DNA of 64,000 nt from Begonia masoniana (taxonomy: Eukaryota > Streptophyta > Magnoliopsida > Cucurbitales > Begoniaceae): positions 10,818,168-10,882,167 of the forward strand of contig CM039514.1 of NCBI GenBank assembly GCA_022432975.1, in the 5' to 3' direction. The notes below the pieces were generated by a model. That model was not told the DNA's origin. It saw nothing but the letters and a program-made list of their open reading frames with translations, and did not search any database. The translations under genes were made by a program, and so were the position numbers. Below, one piece after another: positions 34,857-44,430 of the stretch; the first letter of the stretch is position 1; each line of letters opens with the position of its first letter.

Positions 34857-35956
34857 GCATGAACTTTGATCTTGTTTGGATGTCTTGAAGTTTAAAATGG
34901 GTGTTTTGTGTCTGTTTAATTTGGAATGTTTGAAAACTGCTTAGAACATGTAGTTATATTCGTAATATTGTTAATGTGCTGCATGATTGCCTAATTTTTT
35001 TTTTCTGTTAACTTGTGTTATTTGCTTTTCTGCTAAATGGTGTTATTTGCTCTTCTGTTAAGTCATGTTATTTATTTGTTTGGTCAGTAGTGTGCTGCTG
35101 GATATATAGATTATTTGAGAAACAAAAATTGATATAATTTCCTAATATCTTTTAATTTAGTGAGTTAGTGGATAATATCATTGTCACACATTAGTTGAAA
35201 TTAATTAAGATTTATTCCCATAAGCTTAGTTGTTCTTAACACACAAACTCTTTTTGGTTGTTTAGGAATATTATCCTTTCTAGACATTACAATTTTATCT
35301 AGATGTCAATAATTTAGTGCTTGATGAAAGAAATTAGTAATTAAAGACTTCTTCTTAAAAATATATAGTAAACAATAAGTTTGTGGGTTATGAAAATATT
35401 AAAAAAAAAAAAAAAAAGTGCAACTTCCTAATCTACTTTCAATTTCGAGTGAGCCTGTTGGATACTCAATGGGTAGAAATAAATTAGAGGAACTTTGGGA
35501 GGAACTCCGTTGCATATTTGTTGACTATACTCCTCTATTTTATATGAGTATCTATCTTGAGGTGACACTATTGAGTAACCGGAGGACTTCATCACCAATG
35601 TTGTCAATCGCGTAAAAAGGTAGTGTGACTTATAGATAAAGTCAATAAAAAAAAAAAAAAAAAAAAGAATCTTTGAATGCTAATGGATTTAGTAAGGACA
35701 TTAGAGAGTTGACACTCTATGATATACATTGTGATTTCTAGTTTTGATGGTTGAATTTAGCAATTCAAATGGAGTTTGAGCACACACACATTTTGACTAG
35801 TTTATTGGGAATTGAATCTATATTGATTGCTTTTAATTGTGATAGTGAAATTTTTCAATAAATTACAAATTAGTAGATATTTTGAAATTATATCGATTTT
35901 GTCAACGTTACCTTGGAAATTCATTTTTGTTTGCATCACTCGAGGACGAGTAATGG
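34857..35956 (+). other. non-coding 3' region of the Athila-like element
   Basis: AT-rich sequence between the two PPT copies, with two poly-A/purine runs (35400-35417 and 35648-35666). No domain is recognised; one 65-codon frame at 35418 is not convincing. Confidence 0.6.
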
Positions 35957-35974
35957 TTTAAGTTTGGGGGTATT
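35957..35974 (+). promoter_or_regulatory. polypurine tract of the Athila-like element
   Basis: TTTAAGTTTGGGGGTATT immediately precedes the TGATGACTC start of the 3' LTR. Confidence 0.88.
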
Positions 35975-37448
35975 TGATGACTCTTATTTTAGAGTCATTT
36001 TATACTAATTTTATATAAGAAAATTTATACAAATTGAGTGATTGCAATAACAAATTGATAAGGATTTACTATAAATGCTATGAATTGCTACAGCATTAGG
36101 GTGTTGATTTAATTTAATATATTTAATGCTAATTTTCTATGAAAAGCATGATTTTTCTCTTTAATTTGAATGTTATATTTTCATATTTGAATGCAAGGAT
36201 TATAGCGGGAAAAATCAAGTTTAAAATTTGGATTTGTTAAATGAAAATTATTATTGCCAAAATTTCAGGATTTATTTAGATTATAAATTGATGCAGAATA
36301 CAAGAAGATAGAGAAGAAATCACTACGATCAAGGAGAATCCAATAGAAAGAAGATTTTATGGAAAAGAGGAGATGACACATGGCTTGTAGAAAAAGACAA
36401 AAAAGGAGGGAAAAACAAATTGGAAGAAGAAGATTTGGAATGATGAAAACACGTGGATCAACTAATTGGGAGAAAGAAAGCTAATCTGGAATAGAAAATA
36501 AAGGGGGACCCACATAGGAGAGAGAAGATGGAATATAAAGAAAAGATAGAAAAGAAGAAGCAGATTGCATATCTTTTTGGAACGGATTATTCGAAAATTC
36601 CATAAAAAGAGGGAAGGGTATTCTGGTGTAACAACTTGCTTGGCAGAGGGGAAAAACAGGAAGATCTGGATCTGGAGACCACCGACGCCAAGCTTTGCGA
36701 ATTCTCCTTCTTTTATTATTTTTCTTGCATATTTTTATGAACACAATTGTTTTTAGTTTTATTTTAATTATGTCTAGTAGCTAAACCCTTTAATCTTGGT
36801 TACGACGATAGTATTTGTTGCGATATTTTGCTACGATCTTGGTTTGTTTCTGCGCTTATCTATTGAACAATTATTTGTGATGTTTCTTGCTTAAGTCAGA
36901 TCATATCGATAGATAGGTTGACTACTCATATTTATATTGTATCGATAGATAGATATAAATTTTAGATGCATGAATAATTAATTGAATTACTTTGTTACAA
37001 CGTGGTTAACATTAATTTGATTGGCAATAAGAATAGCACATATCGGAAATTCAATTTTAGTCACATTCTTTCAAGGTAGAAAGAAATTCTGATTTGAATT
37101 TACCTAGGCAATTCGAAAGAATCCTAGAAATCAATTTTATTCTTGCTGTTTTTTAGATAATGCTGCAGAGCATTACTAGAGCATTAGTAGCAGAATCATC
37201 GTAACGAAGAAATCGATCCTAGCCAAGGCCTTTATTCATTGATTTTACCTCGTTAAACTTGCTTTATTTTATTGCATCATTATTCATATTTTATTTCTAA
37301 TTTTTATCCAGCAATTTAGTATTTTTATCATATTTTTATAGCAATTTAAATATAGCTAACGTTATCCTCGTGGGATCGATACTCTACTTACTCTATTACT
37401 TTGTTAGCGACACGTGCACTTGCGTGTAAGTGTGTAAAAACACTAACA
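35975..37448 (+). repeat. 3' LTR of the Athila-like element (1474 bp)
   Basis: Uninterrupted copy of the LTR, TGATGACTC to CACTAACA, followed by TSD GACGG. Two ATCGATAGATAGRT-type words at about 36905-36955 are shared with the 5' LTR. Confidence 0.95.
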
Positions 37449-38867
37449 GACGGCCATACGACGATCTCCTCCCAACATCGATCATAAAAGCCTCTAGTGT
37501 CTTCTCACTAGCATGTTAACGACGAGGCGTTCCTAGTCACGACAATCTTACGTATTTTCATTAGTGATTTTCTCGTACAGACCCTCTTGAAGTGCTACCC
37601 CATAAGCACCATCTCTCGATGAGGCAACTCTACTCGAGACCATATTACATCTCTTCTTATCTTCTTACATTTCATACTCTTGTTTTGTAAACATGCTCAA
37701 ATCTCGTTTTTCGTATTTCAAAAACCATGATGCATGTCAACACATGATCAACCAACAAAACAATAACAAACAAAAAAACCAAACCCTACCATTCCATGGT
37801 GTAGGCCCTAAGCCAAAACACAAGCAATCCACTACTTACCTGGACCTCCATAAAGTACTCACTCGCTTCTGTTATGTCAATTGTTCAACTCGTTAACCGA
37901 ACATATTCATGGAATTAATTTAGTAATCATCAAAACAAATATAAGGGATGCCTATTTTGACTGTAGCAACAAACCAAACTCACTTTAAAATATTTAACCA
38001 AAAATTCCAAAATTTCCTCATTTTTGTTGCCCAATTTTCAATCGGCCATAACTCTCTCATTTTTCATTGGATTTTAACGATCCAATGCATTCCGTAAACT
38101 TCTATATGTCTACTATCTAATGCCTCAATCTATTTCTCAAAACCAAACAGCATAATTGGTCAGCAGAACAGAACCAATTACATGTAGCTCAAATTTCTGG
38201 TTTTCAACGAAATTCGACTAAACTTCTAATCTTTCTATATAATCAATCTATATCACTCTATATGATGTCTAAACTTTCGAAATAGCAAGAAAACACAGCA
38301 AGGACAAGACAAATTTCAGAATTCTCACTTAGGGTTTCATCATCTTCTCCAAAACTCACCAAAACTCACTAAAAATGGCTAAAACCTCTAAAGGTATGCA
38401 TAAATCACAAAACCCTTCAAAAACTAACCTTAGATCTTAATGAAATTGGAGGAAAACGTGGAGGGAAGGCTCTCCAATGGCTGACAACGTGGGAGAGGAG
38501 GGAAGAAGACAATGAAATTGTCTTTTATCCCTTAACCTTATCCATTTTTAAAACCCCACTTTGCCTTATTACAATTTACCACTAACTATGGTAAATTATA
38601 AAATCAACCCCCTCCCCTCACCTTCACTCTTCCCCCCACATGGAAGACTCCACTCCTTTCACTCTTCTTCTATCAAATTTTTTTTTTTTATTTATTTAAA
38701 ACAACAATTACGCAAAACAATTTACCTTAATCTATTGTTTTTTCTCCAACCTCCACTTTCTAAATCAAATGCTTATGATAATACTATGATCATAGTTATG
38801 CCCTCCTAACGTAATTAAATCCAAGGGCAACTCATGTTTAAGGAAAATTCCTGGGTATTACATTTAA

Positions 38868-39719
38868 CAAAATTTTGGATGAGAGTCTGTTAATTAAGTA
38901 TACTGTAGTACTGAAAGCAAATGGTTAGTATTGTAAAGGCATAGAAACCTGAGCAAGAAGAGCTAAACCCGTTTCGACGACATGTCAATTTTTGCGTTCG
39001 ACTGGTCTGTTTTGTTGCAGGGTATAGGGACATGAAATTTCATGTAAAATGCTTTGAGTTGAGAACAATTTTGACAAAGACTTGAATTCACCACCACAAT
39101 CGAATCTAACTCGTTTGATAACACTATTATATTGAATTTGGATCATTTGTTGGAATTTGATGAATGTATTATAAGCTTCATCTTTAAAATAGAGATGGTA
39201 TAGCCATGTAAATCTGGAAAAATCATCAATAAATAGAAGGAAATATTTAATACCAGTGATTGACAAAACTGGGGAAGGACCTCATAAATCAGTGTGAATC
39301 AATTCAAACTTGGCAGTAACATGAGATACAGAACTTTGAAATGATATCTTATGAGATTTTGCTAACTGAAAAGATGAACAAAAATCCATAAATCTAGACA
39401 AAGCATAAGAAATATTACAACTAGATAAAACTGAATTAACTATATTTGATGAAGGATGTCCCAAGCGAGAGTGCCATTGATTTGAAGGATTGCTGGAGAT
39501 TGTATAGAGTTGAGCAGAGGAAGGCCGACACAGAGAAGGAGAGCAGACTCGATAGAGGCCATTGTCAAGGATTCCCCGGAGGAGAATTTTGTGGGATATC
39601 TGATCCTTGACGACAAAAAAGTAAGGATGAAATTCAATGAACGCTTTGTTATTGAGACATAACTTTGAAACACTAAGTAGATTTTTCTGCAGAGAGGGAA
39701 AGTGATAAACAGTACGCAA
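38868..39719 (-). pseudogene. Copia integrase core and GAG-pre-integrase domain (copy 1)
   Basis: The minus strand reads the GAG-pre-integrase domain (WHSRLGHPSSNIVNSVLS, about 39450) and then the integrase core with KYFLLFIDDFSRFTWLY, RVRFDCGGEF and SCPYTLQQNRPVERKN, giving D, D and E positions. A stop separates HTDL from the core. The reading continues directly at 23803 once the nested solo LTR complex is removed. Confidence 0.92.
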
Positions 39720-40346
39720 ATTTAAAGAAGAGGGCTAAGTTAGAAGGGATGCATGACCAATGTGAGAGATAAGGGAAACCTTACCATTACCAAGTGTGAT
39801 ATGATCATCGCCTGAGTATAGGGTAGTCGAGTCCAGCATGTTCAGATCGGGAGTAACTGACAAGATGAACAGAAATCCATAAATCCAGACGAAGCAGAAT
39901 AAATATTACAACTAGATAAAACTGACTTAACTATATTTGATGAAGGATGTCCCAAGCGAGAGTGCCACCGATTTGAAAGATTGCTGGAGATTGTATAGAG
40001 TTGAGCAGAGGAAGGCCGACACGGAGAAGGAGAGCAGACTCGATAGAGGCCATTGTCAAGGATTCCCCGGAGGAGAATTTTGTGGGATACCTGATCCTTG
40101 ACAACAAAAAAGTAAGTATGAAATTCAATGAACGCTTTGTTATTGAGACATAACTTTGAAACACTAAGTAGATTTTTCTGCAGAGAGGGAGAGTGATAAA
40201 CAGTACACAAATTTAAAGAAGAAGAGTAAGTTAGAAGGGATGCATGACCAATGTGAGAGATAGGGGAAACCATACCATTACCAACTATGATATGATCATC
40301 ACCTGAGTATAGGGTAGCCGAGTCCAGTATGTTCAGATCAGGAGTA
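39366..40346. repeat. 490-bp tandem duplication in Copia
   Basis: The segment 39366-39856 is repeated at 39858-40346 with about 95% identity by eye; both encode the protease-end/GAG-pre-integrase segment (SLQKNLLSVSKLCLNNKAF). The copy at higher coordinates also retains the upstream MDSGVSHHFTPD protease motif. The duplication makes the polyprotein non-collinear. Confidence 0.92.
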
Positions 40347-41404
40347 AAATGATGAGACACTCCAGAGTCCATGTACTAGGCAGGGTCTAGTGTTGTAGCA
40401 GTTGTGGTTGAGTCAACAGATTGTGAGGGAAGAACAACAGAGAAGTTTCGTGGAGAGTTTGAGGTGGGTTGATATTGAAGGTTAGTTATGTGGTAGCAAA
40501 CATTGACACTAAGTCTGGGTTTAAGGCAAATTTGACAGCGAGGTCAAAATAGTGGTCAGTTTTGAGGAAAAAAGAATTGAGGAGGACGATTAGGAGGAGT
40601 TGGAAGTAAAAGATTTGAGAAGGGTGGTCGTGGGCCTCTTGGTCTGTTGGATGTAAATGAAGAATGAGGTTTGGGTGGGGAAGAAAATTTAGGTTTAGGT
40701 TTATTTCCAACAAAATTGATGTAATTTGCTCGAAGGGAGCTCAGTGAGGCAGTGGCAGTTTGGCGTTCTAGTCGAGCATTATAGCTTAATAGTAAGTTGT
40801 TGAGTTCTCCAACTGAGGGTTGATCATTGCGAGTGGAAATAACGGTGACAAATGAATTGTATTCAGCACCTAATCCATTTAGGAAATACAGAAGTTGATC
40901 CTTGTAGCTGACTGGTTCACCGATTACAGCCAGTGTGTTGCAGAGACTTCAGAACTTTTGAACATAAGCCATAGCACTGAGACCATCTTTGCGAAAGGCT
41001 TGAAGGTTTGTGCAAAGCTCCGAGATCTGAGCGAATGATGAAGCAAAGTAAAGTTGTTCGAGTGCCTCCCAGATCTCGAAGGTCGAAGAGTAGCATACTA
41101 GTTGTCCTAGCATTTGTTCGTGAACAGACGCATAGATCCAACTCATTACGAGACGATTGTACCCCTGCTAAGAGAGAAAATCAGAGTTGATGATATGAGG
41201 ATGAACTTCATAGTTTTTGGAAGGACAGAGACGGGTTCTAGTGAGAATGTCTTCAAGGTCGTTGGCAATGACTACATTTAGTAGCTGATTTTTCGAAATG
41301 AAAAAAGTTTGAATCGTCGAGTTTGATAGTTAAAGGTTGATTTTGTGAGGGCAGATGAGGAAGGGAGGGTAGAGGAGAAAGGAGCTGTTTATGGTTCCGA
41401 TACA
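40347..41404 (-). pseudogene. Copia protease start and gag
   Basis: The minus strand shows the D-S-G protease motif (MDSGVSHHFTPDLN at about 40330-40372), a low-complexity Pro/His region, and a gag segment of the UBN2 type (YSSTFEIWEALEQLYFASSF, LCTNLQAFRKDG..MAYVQKF) around 40930-41146. Several stops and frame changes occur. The PBS side next to the LTR at 41404 reads TGTATCGGAACC on the minus strand, a diverged tRNA-Met type. Confidence 0.85.
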
Positions 41405-41585
41405 TGTCAGAGAGCGTAGAAGTGGGAAGAAGGAAGAAGATTGATTGGAAATTGTATTCTTCTTATCTTGGCTCAACAGAGATAGATGGTTTTATAAGCC
41501 TAAATCTAATAATGAAAAATGACAAAAGGAAAAGAACAGAGAGAGAAAAATTCAAATAATCTCTGTTTAGTGATATGGTTCAACA
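41405..41585 (-). repeat. 5' LTR of the Copia element
   Basis: 181 bp, matching 20535-20715 with about 15 differences by eye, which makes this Copia clearly older than the Gypsy elements inserted in it. TSD ATTCA follows at 41586-41590. Confidence 0.93.
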
Positions 41586-41745
41586 ATTCATGACATGACA
41601 ATATGAATGGATAAAATAAAGTTACAACATGACTTATTTCGTTAACTCTAAAGGCAAAGATGGATGAAAAGATTATTTAAAAACCAAATTAAAACTATAA
41701 ACACTTTCATGAGACAATTAAAACGATGGCGACTAAAGTGAAACC

Positions 41746-42606
41746 AACCCTAATCTACAAATGTCTAACCCATGCCCAATGGAGAAAGGTCTAACCTATT
41801 CCATTCCACGCCACAAAGCGTGGACTACCTCTACCCTCAATAATGTTGATATCTTTTGCATCTCCTCTCCTAATTCACAATTGTTTCTAGAAGGCATACA
41901 CTCACTTGGAGGTTGACGGGTAGCTGTGGTCCCAAATTGGCATTTCATCTAACAGTTTATGAGCAAATACAGTTTTCCAAATTTCAAGAGCTTAAAGTGC
42001 ATTAAATGATAGCAAAACCAACTCTAAGAACTCAATTCTCGCACCTCCTCTGAAATACTCAACCAATACGCTTTTACCTCATTGTTATGTTCTCCCACCC
42101 TTTACAAACCTATGCGGTGGCTGCCTAGGATACCACATATGAAAGCTACCCTTTCTCAACTAAAACAGCATACAGACTCCAAATTCTAACATTTGCAGTG
42201 TTTGTGCTCATTCAGGTAGCAACTAACAACAACATTTTAAACGAAGAAAACTTGGGAAAAGTGTACCTTAACGTCCAAAGAAAGCTTCTTGTTAGCAACC
42301 GGAAAGAGATTGCTTGAGCTGCCCATTAAAGCCGAAAGTCTAGAGAAGAACACTGAAGGACAACTACCTGCGACCCGGAATGAACAAGCCCAGATCCAAT
42401 CATCTACGTTGGGTTGGTTATTTATTGGTTTTGTTCCGTCATTAATAATTTTATTTTTGTATGATAATTAAAATCAAGAAATATGATTTTTTTTTTATCA
42501 TCACAATGAAGTTTCAAAAATAATAATAATATTTTTTATAAATATGGTATAACAACCTTAGATGTTAATCCAAATTGAAGAAACAAAGAAGACGAAAAAT
42601 TTTATT
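41746..42606. other. unassigned sequence
   Basis: Low repeat content and slightly higher GC near 42270-42420, but no frame, splice structure or RNA gene could be supported on either strand. Confidence 0.4.
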
Positions 42607-42790
42607 ATTGAATTGTAACAGCCCGCCATGTGAAGATCTCACATAATTTAGGAGAGTGAAAAATGAATGATTTATAAGTATGATTCTTCTATTTATTTAG
42701 TACAACGCGTTTTGGGTTAACCAAGAACAAAACCGTGTTGTTTTCTATTCAAAATGGACAATATTATATTACGATGATCGAAGATATTAA
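42607..42790 (+). mobile_element. TRIM LTR remnant
   Basis: Starts TGTAACAGCCCGCCATGTGA, then TTATAAGTATGATTCTTC, ACAACGCGTTTTGGGTTAAC and GGACAATATT. This layout is common to short TRIM LTRs and resembles the ACGCGTTTTGG word of the Cassandra LTR at 22091. The end is eroded and no PBS follows directly. Confidence 0.6.
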
Positions 42791-43344
42791 ATGAATACTT
42801 AATTGAAATATACAATAAAGTGTAGGTTTAATTAGACTTACGACATTAAATAATAAAAAACTAATTTACTTTCAACGAGAAACCAAAATATATTTTATAA
42901 TTTAACGATTACTTTAAACTTTTGTGTAGCGTGCTTAATAACTTGTGAACATGTTATAGCAACAACTTCCTAACAATGTTCTCGATCGATGCATGATTAA
43001 AGTAGAGTTTAAAAAATTATCCATTCAAACATGTACTTCCAAAGGAGGGAGTCACTTATATTGACCACGTGACATATATTTCAAGTGTAGGGTTTTATGA
43101 ACACCATTATGTACATTCCTCCCACCTTCCTTTTTATATAAACTTGCTTCACAAGATAAATGTTCCTCCAATTCTTATAATAATAATAATTTTCTATGAA
43201 TTATTTTTAATAATAGTGCTTGTCTCTTTTTCCTATCTCCCTAATTTAAATACTAACATAAAACTATGTATAGTTCTTGTTTTCTACCTCAAATGACGAG
43301 GTGGGTCAAAAAACAAACACTAAACTAGTGGAGTTTCTTGGTGT

Positions 43345-43620
43345 TTTCAGTACTATATTGTCCGCTTTGAGTCTGAACTCACACAAATTTATTTTTGAAG
43401 CTAACCCAAAACGCTTGCATTAAATAATAAGTAAAACTCTACTTATAAACAATTTAATTTTTACTATCTCAAATGAGATCATTCACCTCTAATGGTTTGA
43501 GCTAGACATTCACAATGTGAAGTCAATCAGATAAAGTCAAAATCAAACCAAGAATTTATTTATAAGAATAAAGCTATCATAGCCATTTAGGGTATCAAAG
43601 CCATTTATGGTATCAGAGCC
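43345..43620. mobile_element. second TRIM remnant, inverted, with triplicated PBS-like words
   Basis: The reverse complement of 43345-43500 matches the remnant at 42607-42790 (TTATAAGTAGAGTT, GCGTTTTGGGTTAG, GCGGACAATAT). Just to its right, GCCATTTAGGGTATCAAAGCC and GCCATTTATGGTATCAGAGCC repeat in tandem (43581-43621). The second contains a perfect tRNA-iMet PBS word, TGGTATCAGAGC, at 43608-43619. Confidence 0.6.
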
Positions 43621-44430
43621 ATTTATCTCTCTGCAATGTATATATATAAAATTTTATGTCAATTTGTTTTGTTAAAGGAAGTATATATATAAAATTGATG
43701 GAACTATTAATATTTTTTCAAAAAAGAAAGAGAAAATAAAATATAAAATATAATTAAGAGAGAATTTTCTAAGCTGTCTCAACTAACCAAAGGGTGTGTA
43801 AAGTAGGCCTGCCGTGCATACTGGTCATTCAACACGTGAGGACTCCATTCAACTACTCCTTTCCTTTGTCATTTCTTGTTTTTATATTTACAATTTAATT
43901 GACAAAAAAATTAATTTTGAATATTACCCTTAATTTGTTTTCCCGTAAAGTATTAATCTTGTTTGATCCTTTTCAATAATTGTGATTAGTTTATGATCAC
44001 AGTCAATAAGTTTTGACTACTTAAGTTCATAATCTAGCATGTTATTCATCTACAAATGGAAGAGATTTATCCATTGAGAAGTGTCAGAGATCTATCGTAA
44101 TGACCATATAAATCAATAAATTGATCCATTGATGACATCTGAAAATTGGGCCGTTGTATTGTTCATCAATTACAGAAATGAGTGGGGGCATTTTTAATTT
44201 GATTGTGGTATTTATTAATTACTTCCATGGTAATTAAGTTGAGGGTTGAGGCTGCGATCTGTGGTTATTTAGCGGAGAGTTCTTTCCATGAGTAGCTCTG
44301 GATTCTCTCTCTCTGTCATCTTTCTCTCTCTAGAACGAACTTTTCTCTCAGCAGTACGACCGAGTCGAGTGAGGCTCCGCTCTAGAAGGCCATACGAGAC
44401 TGATTCTTGGCCTGTCTCGGTGGTGAAGAG
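43621..44430 (+). promoter_or_regulatory. upstream region of the reductase gene
   Basis: AT-rich promoter-side sequence. A CT-rich stretch (CTCTCTCTCTGTC) at about 44305-44335 just before the ATG is typical of a plant 5' UTR. No TATA box could be chosen with confidence. Confidence 0.4.

Larger units (their letters stand above)
24994..37448 (+). mobile_element. Athila-like Ty3/Gypsy retrotransposon, TSD GACGG
   Basis: LTRs at 24994-27774 (1478 bp net of an internal insertion) and 35975-37448 (1474 bp) run TGATGACTC.. to ..CACTAACA, with TSD GACGG at 24989-24993 and 37449-37453. The PBS is complementary to tRNA-Asp. A long gag-pol frame is followed by an extra ORF downstream of integrase, which together with the DLGAS-type protease indicates the Athila group. 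By eye the LTRs differ at about 11 positions, so the insertion is recent, although at least three stops break the frames. Confidence 0.95.
23809..38862 (-). mobile_element. solo LTR (about 2.6 kb net), minus orientation, split by the Athila-like element
   Basis: On the plus strand it starts TGTGACGACCTCGG at 23809 and ends CTGGGTATTACA at 38862. The flanks TTGAA (23804-23808) and TTTAA (38863-38867) fit a TSD with one substitution, and the Copia reading continues directly across the junction. The Athila-like element plus one TSD copy (24994-37453) is inserted in it. The GATGTAGG/GGCC motif is present in reverse near 37795-37817 with an exon-like CCAG|GTAAGTAG end near 37838. GATCGATCGGC-type palindromes lie at 24140-24240. 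Confidence 0.88.
20535..41585 (-). mobile_element. Ty1/Copia retrotransposon, minus strand, split by nested insertions
   Basis: LTRs of 181 bp at 20535-20715 and 41405-41585 (minus strand TGTTGAACCATATCAC.. to ..TCTGACA), with TSD ATTCA at 20530-20534 and 41586-41590. The order on the minus strand is gag, protease/GAG-pre-integrase, integrase, RT, RNase H. Two elements are inserted in it: Cassandra at 21906-22731 and the solo LTR complex at 23809-38862. Removing both leaves about 5.2 kb. Short LTRs are typical of the Ale/Retrofit group (inference). The coding region is broken by stops, frameshifts and a 490-bp internal duplication. Confidence 0.95.
20250..41745. mobile_element. TIR element split by the Copia insertion
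   Basis: The left arm (about 20250-20425) and the reverse complement of the right arm (about 41590-41745) align. Shared words include TTTAATTGTCTC(A/G)TGAAAGT, TTATAG, TTTTCATCCA-like, CTTTGCC and GTTAACG. The Copia element with its ATTCA duplication sits between them. Without the insertion the element would be roughly 450 bp and non-coding. It is therefore the oldest layer of the nest. Exact ends and TSD are not determined. Confidence 0.7.
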
